From Datisca glomerata (taxonomy: Eukaryota; Streptophyta; Magnoliopsida; Cucurbitales; Datiscaceae), in contig QANY01000014.1 of assembly GCA_003255025.1 (NCBI GenBank), forward strand, positions 1 to 64,000: a DNA stretch of 64,000 nt, written 5' to 3'. The notes below the pieces were generated by a model, which was given only the letters and a program-made list of their open reading frames with translations, was not told where the DNA came from and ran no database searches. Positions within the stretch are counted from its first letter, which is position 1; each line of letters opens with the position of its first letter. Positions 44,941-56,959 of the stretch are shown here, piece after piece. Both the position numbers and the translations under genes were made by a program.

Positions 44941-45815
44941 ATTCACCAAATACATAGTGGGGTTCACCAATTACGTAATAGGGTTCACCAATTACGTAGT
45001 GCGGTTCACCAATTACATAGTAAGGTTCACCAATTACGTAGTAATGTTCACCAATTACGTAGTAAGGTTCACCAATTACGTATCAAAGAATAATTCTTGG
45101 AGGGGTTGAGCAATTACATAGTGAGATTCACCAAATACATACAAAAGAATAATTCTTGGAGGGATTCATCAATTATGTAAAGGGTTCACCAATTATGTAG
45201 TGAGGTTCACCAATTACATACACGAATAATTTTTTGAGGGGTTCACTAATTACGTAGTGGGGTTCACCAAATATGTTTAAAAAAATAATTCTTGAAGGGG
45301 TTCACGAATTACTTGGAGAGGTTCACGAATTACGTAGTGGGGTTCACCGATTACGTAGTGAGGTTAACCAAATACGTACAAATGAATAATTCTTGGAGGG
45401 GTTCACCAATTACGTATTGAGGTTCACCAATTACGTAGTGAGGTTCACCAATTACATACAAAAAATAATTCTTGGAGGGGTTCACCAACTACATAATGGG
45501 GTTCACCAATTACGTACTGGGATTCACCAAATACATACAAAATAATAATTCTTGGAGGGGTTCAACAATTACGTAGTGGAGTTCATCAATTGCATAGTGA
45601 GGTTCATCAATTATAGTGAGATTCACCAATTACATACAAAAGAATAATTCTTGAGGGGTTCACCAATTATGTAGTGAGGTTTTCTAATTATGTAGTGATG
45701 TTCAATAATTACATAGTGGGGTTCACTAAATGCGTACAAAATAATAATTCTTGGAGGGGTTCACTAAATACGTATTGGGTTTCACCAATTACGTGCTCGG
45801 GTTCACAATTTTTTT
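44941..45815. repeat. GGTTCACCAATTACGTAGT satellite array
   Basis: About 21-bp units GGTTCACCAATTACGTAGTG, with AAAGAATAATTCTTGGAGGG spacers every few units. This is the reverse complement of the array at 16999-17983. Only one orientation is present here, so there is no large palindrome. Confidence 0.88.
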
Positions 45816-45829
45816 TTTAAATTTTGGTG

Positions 45830-46486
45830 AACCCTAAAGAATTTATTGTCATTGATAATATTGTTGTACTTTTGTGACAAGTATCAAACGACACGAGTTT
45901 TCACCAAATATAATTATTTTTATGATTTTATGATGGTTGGTAAATTCTATTTATCAGTTTGATGAACATGTAAAACACTAAGGTCGGATTCTACTATTAA
46001 ATCGAGTATATCCGCTAAAAAGTTTAAAATTAAATACTAAAATTTGAAATTTAACCTTTTTGTTTTATAATAATAACCTCATAATTTTTGAAAGTAATCT
46101 TTTATGTTTTAATTAATTGATCCCTATAAAATTAATTTTAAAATCTAACCTTATTTTTTATAAAAATTAACCCAACATTAAAAAACCCCTTCCCCCTTAT
46201 TCTTAGAAAATCGATACCCACCCTTCCCCCTCTCTCTCAACACTTCATTTCTCTTCACTCAAACCCTATTCTCCTTCTACTTCATTCATCTTCATCTCTC
46301 TCTTCATAACCTAAAATACATCAAAATCTCACAAATCCATTGCAACACACGAGTCAAACCTGCAATCTCACATTGAACACATCCTTCACAACACACGAGT
46401 CAAAACCCGTGCCAAATCTGAGCCAAATCCCTCCAACCCGCGACCCCAAACCCCATATCCTTCCAATATTATATTTTTAACCAATA
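45830..46486 (+). other. AT-rich spacer and pyrimidine-rich leader of the PMD gene
   Basis: 45830-46150 shows nothing recognisable. 46200-46420 is CT-rich (CCCTCTCTCTCAACAC, CTTCATCTTCATCTCTC), a composition typical of plant 5' untranslated leaders, ending at the ATG at 46487. Confidence 0.4.
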
Positions 46487-48214
46487 ATGGCTAGAGGAAA
46501 ACATAAAGTTAGAAAAGGAACATTGAGTCTAATGACGCAACCAAATTCGAGCTTGAGCGTCTCGAAAGGGCCATACTATACCACCGGTTATGGGGTGAAA
46601 AGATTTGATCCAAAGAATCAAAATCTTAGTAGCCCTATTCTTCAAATTGCTCCAACGGAGCATATATCTCACCCAAGAAAATAAGATGTAGGTTTTTCTT
46701 TGAATATTTTGAATTTTATATGTTATATTGTTAAAACACCTAATATATACTTGATTCATTCAGAAAATTGGGTGTTTTTTATGTGATGATTATAAAAATG
46801 TTTGGTTGTTGGTAGAAATATTCGTCTTGGATGGAAAATTATAGTATTTTCATGAGTGCCTATATAGTGTTCGACGACATGTCATAATGAATTATATGAT
46901 ATATTCTTTTCATTGTCCGTAAGGTGTTTGATAAAATTTCATATTGAGGTTTATAATATATTTATATGGATGCCCGTAACATGTTCAATGAAATGCTATA
47001 TCCCATCCAAGGATAAAATGTAAGTTTCTTTAACAAAAAATTTGGTTGTTATGTGTTATATTGTTAAAACACCAAATATATACTTGAATAAGTTTGAAAA
47101 CATGGTGTTTTTATGTGATGCTCATAGAAATATATGATTATTGGTAGCGATATATGTTTTGGATGAAAAATTATAGTGTATGTTTGTTTCTCGTAAAGTG
47201 TTCGACGAAATGTCACAATAGAGATTATAGTACATTTTTCTTCGTACACCTTTTTCACTAAGCCATACTTAAATTTTGGTTCTTAAGCTGATTTCTATGA
47301 TCTTGGTATTCGTTGTTTTGGGAACACTACACTAGTAGCTCCATTGTACAGTATCCTTCCTGAAAAAGTGAAAAGGAATGTCGATGCCTCCAGGTTTAGG
47401 TACTTTATAAGTATATTGAAAAATGGTCAGATGGATCGCGTTTTATTGAAAAACCTGACTGAGACACGGTGGGATACAACCCACACCTTTCATATAGATT
47501 AAGTGGGTGAAATGACAATGACCCCGTTGGACTTTGCTGTGATAACTAGCCTGAAAGTCGATAGTCATCCACTAGACTATGCTTTGGAACTCTACAAGAA
47601 CAAGAAGGTTTTGCAAAAGCTAGTCGGTAAACCATTGTTGGAGGTTGGAGAAAAAAGGTTAGTTATCAATGGATATCGGATCATTATTCTAGGTACGAGT
47701 GTACTACTCCTAAGCAGGAAGGAATTTTGACCAAAGTCTTTCTGCTGGTTCTCTTGGGTAGTACGATTTTTTACGACAAGAGCAATGAAGTTTATTTGTA
47801 CTTCCTCTCGAGCCTAAAGAAAATAGATGAGATACGTGATTATAATTGGGGTGGTTCGGCGTTGTCCGTATTGTATTGCAATATGGACTCTTTATGCCGA
47901 GGCAAAAGTGTAGGGACATGGGTTTTTAGAGAGCATGAGAGGTATGAGCTTGTGAGTACTTTATGTGTTTGGCATTGAGCAGACCATTGGGTGGTCCAGA
48001 TACACTCTCGAGAGTAGCATGTTGGAGACATTGAGTCAGGAGCAAGGGATGTTGGTCACTGCCTCAACGAATTTCATGTTAAACTTCGATATGTGAGGCA
48101 CAATGAAGTATGTGTTTTGTTATATCAATTCCTATATTGCCCTCTCCCCCCTCAGTATGAATATTATTTTACTGATAAACTATTTGTTTTACAACTTGCA
48201 GATCAATTGGTACC
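46487..48214 (+). pseudogene. Plant mobile domain (PMD) gene, 5' part (separated by inversion)
   Basis: Exon 1 from MARGKHKVRKGTLSL (46487). The domain starts after an intron: PLYSILPEKVKRNVDASRF, then TRWDTTHTFHID, an in-frame TAA, then GEMTMTPLDFAVITSLKV (47503). STIFYDKSNEVYLYFLSSL, then YNWGGSALSVLYCNMDSL follow in the 47727 frame. These match the aminotransferase-like plant mobile domain (MAIN/MAIL relatives). The exon starting after TTGCAG at 48202 is cut at 48214. Its continuation is on the minus strand from 31205. The stop and frame changes mark a pseudogene. Confidence 0.68.
46690..47260. repeat. Tandem duplication inside the PMD intron
   Basis: The segment TTATATTGTTAAAACACC, TATATACTTGA, GGTGTTTTTTATGTGATG, AAAATTATAGT, GTGTTCGACGA occurs twice, at about 46720-46890 and about 47050-47220. 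Confidence 0.65.
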
Positions 48215-50043
48215 CAACTAAAAGATTACGAAAAAAGAATTACCCTACCCACGATCTTTAGTTTATAGCTGTTGTGTTTGCGTTGAAGATTTGGAGGCAC
48301 TATCTTTATGGGGTTAAATGTGAAATCTTCACTGATCATAAAAGTCTCAAGTATTTCTTCACACAGAAAGAGTTGAATATGAGGCAACGAAGGTGTTAGA
48401 ACTTATCAAAGATTATGATTGTGAAATCAATTATCACCCGGGCAAGGCTAATGTGGTAATGGATGCTTTGAGTATAAAGAATTCAGTTTCTATTGCTTAT
48501 TTGCTAGTTATTAAGAAACCGTTGTTAAGGGAGATTCAGAGATTTGGATTGGAAATTTTGCCTTGGGAAGGTTCTGGAAATCTCGCTACTTTGATGGTTT
48601 GTCCAACTCTTTTTGAAAGAATTAAGATAGGACAATTGGATGATTAGTAACTTTTGAAATTTTGAACAGAGGTGGAAGATGGTAAACGTAATGATTTTGT
48701 CATCACTACCGATGGAGCTCTTCGTTATGATGGTAGATTGATAGTACCAAACAATGGAGAGTTAAAGCGAGAAATTTTGAGTGAAGCGTATGACACTCCA
48801 TACTCAATTCATCTAGGAAGTATGAAGATGTATCAGAGTCTAAGGGAACATTATTGGCTGATTGGCATGAGTCGAGATGTGGCAGAGTATGTACAACGTT
48901 GTCTTACGTGCCAGTAGGTTAAGGCTGAGCATCAGCGACCTTCGGGGCTTTTGAAACCACTTATAATACCTGAGTGGAAGTGATAGCACATAAGTATGAA
49001 TTTTTTTTGGGACTACCAAAGACTTTGAGAGGTTACAATTCTATTTGGGTTATTGTTGATCGGCTTACTAAGTCAGCTCACTTTTTGCTGGTAAAAAATA
49101 CCTACAAGATGGAGCAATATGCTCAATTGTATGTGCGGGAAATAGTAAGACTTCATGGAGTCCCACTGTCGATTGTGTCAGATCGTGATCTGAAGTTTAT
49201 TTCTACTTTCTGGAAAAGCTTGCATAAAGCTATGGGTACCCAGTTACGGTTCAGCACAGCTTTTCATCCACAGCCTAATGGGTAATCAGAAAGGACCATT
49301 CAAACCCTTGAGGATATGTTGAAAGCTTGTGTTATTGATTTTCAGAGCACTTGGGAAGAGATATTACCTCTTGTCGAGTTCTCTTATAATAATAGTTATC
49401 AAGCTACAATTGGTATGGCACCTTATGAGGCATTGTACGGGAGAAAATTTTGATCGCCTATTCATTAGGACGAAGTCGGAGAACGAAAATTGTTGAGCCC
49501 CGAGATTGTTCAGAAAATGAGTGATATAGTTGAAAAGATTCGTCAGCGAATGAAGACAGCTCAAAGTAGACAAAAGAGTTATGCAAATAAAAGAAGGAAG
49601 CCTTTAGAATTTGTTGTTGGTGACAAAGTATTTCTAAAGGTTGCTCCTATGAAAGGTGTTTTGAGGTTTATGAAGAAAGGAAAATTAAGTCCCCGCTTTG
49701 TAGGACCTTTTGAAATATTGGAGAGAATCATAGAGTTAGCTTATCGACTTGCATTGCCGCTAGCAATGTCAGGAGTTCATAATGTATTCCACGTTTCGAT
49801 GTTGAGGAAGTATCTTCCTGACCCAATCTCACGTCTTTAGCTATGAGGCTTTGGACCTCCGCCAAGACCTTACTTATGAAGAAGCACCCTTCAGGATTCT
49901 GGGATATAGAAGAAAATGAACTTAGGCAAAAGAAGATTCGTTTGGTCAAGGTGTTATGGAAAAATCATGCAATAGAAGAGGCAACCTGGGAGCGTGATGA
50001 TGAGATGCGTGTCAAGTATCCACATTTGTTTGGTACATTTTAA
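48215..50043 (+). pseudogene. Gypsy pol: RNase H (partial), integrase, chromodomain (element B)
   Basis: Begins mid-RNase H at QLKDYEK and continues [12 protein letters not shown], then [13 protein letters not shown]. The integrase zinc finger (HLGSMKMYQSLREHYW, then CLTCQ) ends near 48914. The first catalytic block, normally MDF, is broken by a one-base deletion near 48995. The second Asp (IVSDRDLKF) and the Glu after NG-stop-SERTIQ are present. 49490-49840 carries the post-integrase GDKVFLKVAPMKGV. The chromodomain (LVKVLWKNHAIEEATWERDD) ends at 50040. Stops lie at 48643, 49283 and 49453. Confidence 0.88.
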
Positions 50044-50065
50044 TTTCATCGACGAAATTATTTTT

Positions 50066-50079
50066 AGGTGGGGGGAAAT
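50066..50079 (+). other. Gypsy polypurine tract
   Basis: AGGTGGGGGGAAAT immediately precedes the 3' LTR start at 50080. Confidence 0.75.
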
Positions 50080-52528
50080 TGTAACACCGCAACTAATTTT
50101 GCACTAAATTATGTGTTTAATTGTTAATTTTTACTCTTAATTATCCTATGATTATTTGACTTAACGTTTGGTTTGAATTAATTAAATGTCTTGTAGAGAA
50201 ACGATTTGAGGTGATCTAACGACTCTTTTTATTATGTGCCTAGTATAATTTTAATATAATTGATATTAATTATCAAAATTGTTGACTTATTAAGATTAGA
50301 TTTATTTGTATTTTTCTAAGCTCACTCACACATATATTACTTACACCTTAAGAAAAAAAACTAGCACTATTTATATTACTCTTTTATTCTAGAACGATCT
50401 CCCCCTCTTTCCCTTGTTCACTCATACATATGTGCTTATACACCTTAATGTAGCCCTAACCTAGTTATTATATAATCTCTATCTCTCTCAATCTCCAACC
50501 CTCTCTCATGCAGCCCTCTCAATCTCCAACTCTCTCTCTCACGCAACCCTCCCACAACGAACCCCTCTTTCTCAAAGCAAAATTGAATTGTAGAAATTCA
50601 AGGTCTATTTCTACCTCTTGGTGTTTACCTTGTTGTGAGGACGTGAAAAGATTTCTTGGTAGAATTTTATCTCATAAGCAAGGTCAAAGGTTTGTGATTC
50701 ATAAATTTTTTTTTATTTCAATGTATTCAATGCTTTTAAATGTTTAAGTTTAGATTCACATGTTTTAATTTAGATCTGAATAATAATGAGTTTTAACACT
50801 CTTTTATGATTCATATAAGTCTCTTGAATCAATTTCAATAAGGAAGAAACGTTTTCAATAAAAAAATATATTTTTTAATGAAAACTGCATTTCAGATTTT
50901 TCTGCACACTATGAAACAACGACTTCATTTTTCGTATACCAAACGATGGAATTTGAGTCTCAAATTTTGATGGTAGGTTTTCTGCATGTTGAAATATATT
51001 ATTTATAAATTTTAGTTCATAACCCAAAGTATACGAGTTTATATGATTTTTTAAAAGTTTCTATTTTGTTCAGAGGAAAACAATTTTCTATAACGAATAT
51101 GTTTCCATGTTTTGACACTTAAACGACCTCGAAATTTTATGAAATTTAATTTGTGAAACCCTAGCATTTTAAAGATCATACTATATGAATTTATAATTTT
51201 TAGAAAGCCCTGGTATAAGTTGTGTTATGTGTTTTATAACTAGAACAAGTAAAAAAGAAGTATCATGAATTTATAAAACTATTGGAGTTTGGATTCGTGT
51301 TCTTATAAAGCATATATATTTGGGTTTTATTCTTGAGCAGTGACTTAGTTTTCCACTCTACCATCTATGTCATAAATAATTGATTTGTTTTTATGTTTTC
51401 AATGACTATGTAAAATTGATAAAACATTTTAATGTGTAAATTTAATAGTTTTGGCACTTTGAGCATTGACCCCTCGAAGCATTCTCTAGACATTTGATTT
51501 TACTAAGGACGCCAGGTAAGTAGAATTTTACTCATACTTTAATGTTTGTAAACTTCGACGTTGTATTGATTTATCATTGTGATATCGTTTGATATTATGT
51601 TTAATTATATTTGTATGTATGTTATCTGTGGTGTAATTGTATTGTAATGTTAATGATTGTAAATACATTCATACATATACATGAGGGTTTGTAGTATGGA
51701 TATAATCAATTTAATTAAAAGTTTAAACACATGCTGTGTGTTTATGCCATGAAAGACGTGAGTGGGAAATGGGACGTAGGGGACCGGCGGACCCGACAAT
51801 GGTTAATGGTTAATGTGAATGGATGATCGTTTGACTTGTCCAACGATATAATGTGAATGAATGATACTACAAGGGTCCGGTAGTCGAACAGGTTCCGTAA
51901 TAATTGCTCACTGCCTCTGATTGGCTAAAATATTACACAAGTGAGCTCGCGAATAAAGGAAAGAAACGAATGCAATGGAAATAGTAAAGAAAGGAACGTG
52001 ACAAGTTTGCATGGAAAGAATGTAATGAAACGTAATTAATGAAAGCAAAGGAAATAAAGTGATAAAATGATTATAAAGTGTATGTCAAACACAAATATTT
52101 TTAAAATGGAATTGAATGCGCATGTGTTTGCTGAGTATGTGTAAGATCTTACTTACTGGGTTTTAGCTTATTCCGTGGTTTCTAAATATTTTCAGGTGAG
52201 GAGTAATTGCGAGATGATACCTTGCGGGCGAATTGGACTCAGTAGAATAGTTTGAATAAAGATTTCAGACAATTGCTTTATGATTAATTATTATTATTAT
52301 TTTGACGATTTAGCTTATTGGTTGTTATTTGACTAAGTTTCCGTTGCAAAATTTTTATTATTATTTAAGTACTTTGAATTCAATACTTATAATTTTAAAT
52401 AAAGGATTTGATAAAGCTATGTTTTAACTAAAGCTATATCTTTCATATTAAATGTTTAATTAACGTTAAAGAGGATATCACTTCCTAAATTATAATCAAT
52501 AAGGTATTTTTAGTATTAGGGTGTTACA
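50080..52528 (+). repeat. Gypsy 3' LTR (element B)
   Basis: 2449 bp, TGTAACACCGC...GGGTGTTACA, homologous throughout to 33900-36396 in the opposite orientation. It is followed by ATTCA (52529-52533), the same 5-bp word that flanks the other LTR once orientation is corrected. Confidence 0.92.
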
Positions 52529-54530
52529 ATTCACATCTAAATAATATAACTTTTCTTTCTCGTACATACTGCATCTCAATCACTTCTTTTAACCTATGAA
52601 AAAATTCAGTCTATTCTCCATCATGTCCTCCTGGAACTACGAAGCCAATATTTTGGGTTGTCTGGTAATGATCACGATTTATATTATGGTATTGAATGTC
52701 ATTGACAATACAACTAGAATATGACTAGACAAGATTATCTGGACCAAATGCTAATGCATATAAATCATATGTGGCTTCTAATGACCCTTGACGGCACAAT
52801 TCAATTATCTAATAAAAATAAAAAAGTATTAGTTACTTCCGTACTAATTTTAATGATATGTATATTTAGTCAAATATATACACATACCCGATTTCTAAAC
52901 CATTTAGGAAATTGGTTTCAATGTCTTGAACTTAAGTCAACCCGACTAACTCTGTTTAATTCTCTCATGTGCTCTCTGCACATATTAATCATTTTATTTT
53001 AATGATTTGAGATATAAAAAACAACCATTGAAAATTAGAGTTAATAATGTTATTGATATACTTACATTACGTAAGGTTGTAGCTCATCATAATTATTTAG
53101 TACATACTATTGGACAATCTCTAATTCTTGTTTAGAAAGCTAAATTATTTTCTTACCACCAATTGGACGACCTCGTTGAGTGAAGACATATACTGACCCG
53201 TCATTTAGGTTGTCAAAGTACTTATCATCATTCCTCTCAATCCGCGTGAATTTGGTTTCAATGCCATGGAGATACAATGAGTAAAAAGTCAACAACTCAT
53301 TAACAATGTAGGCTTCTACAATCGAACCCTCTTGACGAGCTTTGTTTCTAACATGTTGTTTAAGTGTATGCAAACTCCTGTCATATGACAACAATTACAT
53401 TGTGCATGAAATATTTGATGTGTAAGTGAAGGAAAAGTTGAGAGATATACCTTTCAATTGGGTACATCCAACTATAACTAACAGGATCACACAATTTCAC
53501 TTTTTGTGGTAAATGAACTTCCAAATGTACCATAACATCAAAGAAAGCTGGGGGAAATATCCTTTCTAACTAACACATGATCAAACTTATTCTATCTCTA
53601 AGAATATCCAAGTCCTTAGTGTTCAATGTTTTCGAGCACAATTCTTTGAAGTAGTTAGACAACTCAACCAAAGCAGTGCACACATCCTTACCCAATAAAG
53701 TATAATCCCAACTAGTAAAATGCAGTAAAACATGACAATCATGACTTTTCAATCCCAAAACCTTACCCTCAGCTTGGTTGATACATCGTGATATGTTTGT
53801 TGCGAAGCCATCTAGAAACTTGGCTGACTTTAAGAAATCACAAAACTTTATTCTCTCCTCTACTGTCAATGTGTAACATGTAGGTGGTTTAAAACATTTG
53901 TTCCCTTTCAGTTCAAGGTGTAGTTCTTTTCTTATATTCATGTCGGCTAGATCCAATCGAGCTTTGTAAGTGTCTTTTGTTTTGCCTTCTATATTCAACA
54001 ATATACCTAATATATTATCGCAAATATTTTTCTCAATATGCATGACATCCAATTTGTGTCTAAATTTCAACTTAGACCACTATAAAAGTTGAAAACACAC
54101 ACTTTTCTTAGTCCAATTAATACCATCTAAAGGACGCTTTCTTTTCTTGTCTAACTTATTTGGATTTTTATCAAACTTAATAAATTGAATTTGATCTAAC
54201 TGCCTCAATGTATCTTCTCCTGTCAACTTTCTTGGTGCATCATGAAACTCTTGTTTACCGTCATGCAATCTACTCCTTTTCCATATATGATCACAATGCA
54301 AATATCGGTAATGTCATGTGTAACATATTTTACTTTGCAACCTCAAAGAAGATGCATCTTCGTTGCAAACAAGACATGCCAAGCACCCTTTTGTACTCCA
54401 ACCAGAAAAATCTTCATACGCTGGAAAGTCATTAATTGTCCACAACACAATAGCATACATAGTAAAAGATTTCCCAGAAATACAGTAGCATGCATACTAC
54501 TCATCTATCAATGGTATTTTTGACAGGATA
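52529..54530 (-). pseudogene. CACTA TNP2-like transposase, N-terminal and central part
   Basis: In minus orientation: LWTINDFPAYEDFSGWSTKG, then CLACLVCNEDASSLRL (54330-54460), HCDHIWKRSRL, then APRKLTGEDTLRQL (54080-54301), DVMHIEKNICDNILG, then KSHDCHVLL (53570-54070), and RSLHTLKQHVRNKARQEGSI, then YSLYLHGIETKF (53140-53394, DUF4218). FPKWFRNRV (about 52890) and LKEVIEMQYVRERKVILFRC (52531-52600, DUF4216) end at the Gypsy insertion. Stops and frameshifts throughout. Its C-terminus is at 36397-36859. Confidence 0.88.
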
Positions 54531-56955
54531 AAAAGTAAGCTGACTTAGTAAGCCAATCAACAATAACCCTAATAGAATTAAAGCCTTTCAGAGTCTTCGG
54601 TAACCCTAAAACAAAATCCATACTGATGTGTTCCGACTTCCACTCAGGTATCATAAGTGGTTGCAGAAGACCAGAAGGTCGTTGATGCTCAGCCTTAACC
54701 TGCTGGCATGTAAGACAACGTTGTACATACTCTGCTACATCACGACTCATGCCGATCCACTAATAATGCTCCCTTAGACTCTGATACATCTTTGTACTTC
54801 CTGGATGAATTAAGTATGGTGTGTCATGGGCTTCACTCATAATTTCTCATTTAAACTATACAATATTTGGTACTACCGATCTACCATCATAATGAAGAGT
54901 TTCATCAGTAGTAATGATGAAATCAATACGTTTACCGTCTTCCACCTGTGTTCGTAATTTGAATAGTTGTGGGTCATCCAATTGTCGCACCTTAATTCTT
55001 TCAAGAAGAGTTGCACAGACAGTCAAAGTAGCTAGATAAATAAAATCTCCTCGAGGCAAAATTTCCAATTGAAATCTCTGAATCTCCCTGAACAAAAGTT
55101 TCTGGATAACTTGCAAAGAAGCAATAGAACCTGAATCTTTCTCCTCATAGCATCCGCTACCATGTTAGCCTTGCCCGTGTGATAATTAATTGCACAATCA
55201 TAATCTTTGACTAGTTCTAACCACCTTCATTGTCTCATATTCAACTCATTCTAAGTGAAGAAATACTTGAGACTCTTATTATCAGTGAAGATTTCACAAT
55301 TAACACCATAAAGGTAGTGCCTCCATATCTTCAGTGCAAACACAACAACTGCGAGCTTAAGATCGTGGGTAGGATAATTCTTTTCATAATCTTTCAGTTG
55401 TCTTGAGGCATAAGCAATCACCTTACCATGTTGCATAAGCACACAACCAAGAATCATCTTTAAAGCGTCATTGTAAACAACAAACCCTTCATTACCTACA
55501 GGAAGTGTTAAGACTGGGGCAGTTGTTAATTGTTCATTCAACTCTTGAAAACCATGTTCACACTCCTCAGATCATTGAAATTTCACCTTCTTCCTTGTTA
55601 GTTGTGTTAATGGTGAGGTAATTTTTGAAAAACCTTCGATAATTGTTCGATAATAACCCACTAATCCCAGAAAGCTACAAACTTCACCAACACTGGTCAG
55701 ACCTGACAAACTTTTAACTGCTTCAATCTTGTCGAGATCAACTGCTATGCCTTCTTCTGATATAGTGTGTCCCAAAAATTGTACCCTATCCAATCAAAAC
55801 TCATATTTCTTAAATTTAAAAAATAACTCCTTCTCACAGAGGGTTTGATGCACTGTCTGTAAGTGTTGCTCATACTCTTCCTTAGATCGAGAATAAATTA
55901 GAATGTCATCAATAAATACAATAACAAGTTGATCCAAGTATTCTTTAAAAACACGGTTCATGAGATCCATAAAATCTGCAGGGGTGTTCGTCAACCCATA
56001 CAACATTACAAGAAATTCATAATGCCTATATTGAGTTCGAAATACAGTTTTGAGAATGTCTTCTTCTTTAACGTTTAATTGGTGATACCAAGAACGTAGA
56101 TCAATCTTGAAAAAATAACTTGCACCTTGAAATTGGTCGAACAAATCTTCAATTCTCGGTAGTGGGTACCTATTCTTGATAGTCACCTTGTTCAGTTCAC
56201 GATAGTCGATACGCAACCTCACCGTCCCGTCCTTCTTCTTTACAAACAAAACCAAAGCACCTCGTGGAGAAAAAACTAGGTCGAATAAATCTCTTATCCA
56301 ATAGTTCTTGTAATTGGACTTTGAGTTCCTTGAGTTCATATGGGGTCATACGATAGGGTGCTTTAGATATTGGGGTTGTACCAGGTACAAGATCAATGAC
56401 AAAATCAATTTTCCTATTTGGCGGTAGGCGTGGTAGATCCTTGGGAAACACGTCAATAAACTCACGTACTATTGGTACATTTTCTAAAGGAAGGACCTTC
56501 TTCCGGTAACTCTATCAATGATGCTAAGTTCCCCATACATCCTTTATTCAGCAATCACCATGCCTTCATAGCTGAGATAAAATGATTATGAGATTTTGAC
56601 TTAGCTCCTACAAAATGAAAACTAGGTACTCCAGGGGGTTGAAATAACACTTCTTTTTCATGGCAGTCAATAGTTGCATAATGCTTCGATAGCCAATCCA
56701 TCCCTAGAATAATGTCAAAGTCATGGACATCCAAGATGTAAGGTCGACGGATAGCACATGACTTCTATCTATAATGGGTAGTACCTTACAACTCTACTTG
56801 CCTCTATAATCTTCCCCGAAGATATAGATACATAAAATGGGGCCTCTAAAAGTACACATAGTTTCTCTAATTTCCAAGTTAACAAAGGTTTTGTAAACGA
56901 GTGTGTAGCACCGGAATCAAACAAAAATGTTTTGTTCATAAGATCTTTTATAATA
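54521..56955 (-). pseudogene. Second Gypsy pol fragment of the same lineage (element C), both ends missing
   Basis: In minus orientation: protease FDSGATHSF (about 56930), linker, RT ([28 protein letters not shown]; stop at 55797 where Trp is usual), LGHTISEEGIAVD, RNase H ([18 protein letters not shown], intact where element A/B is broken), integrase finger (SRDVAEYVQRCLTCQQ) and MDFVLGLPKTL with the first catalytic Asp kept. It ends after TKSAYF at about 54521, where ATACC is shared with the CACTA sequence. No LTR, gag or chromodomain. Confidence 0.85.
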
Positions 56956-56959
56956 TCTA

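Larger units (their letters stand above)
48215..52528 (+). mobile_element. Ty3/Gypsy chromovirus, 3' half
   Basis: RNase H end, integrase, chromodomain, polypurine tract and 3' LTR in order. It lacks everything 5' of QLKDY. It complements 31206-36396 with no overlap and no gap. Confidence 0.9.
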
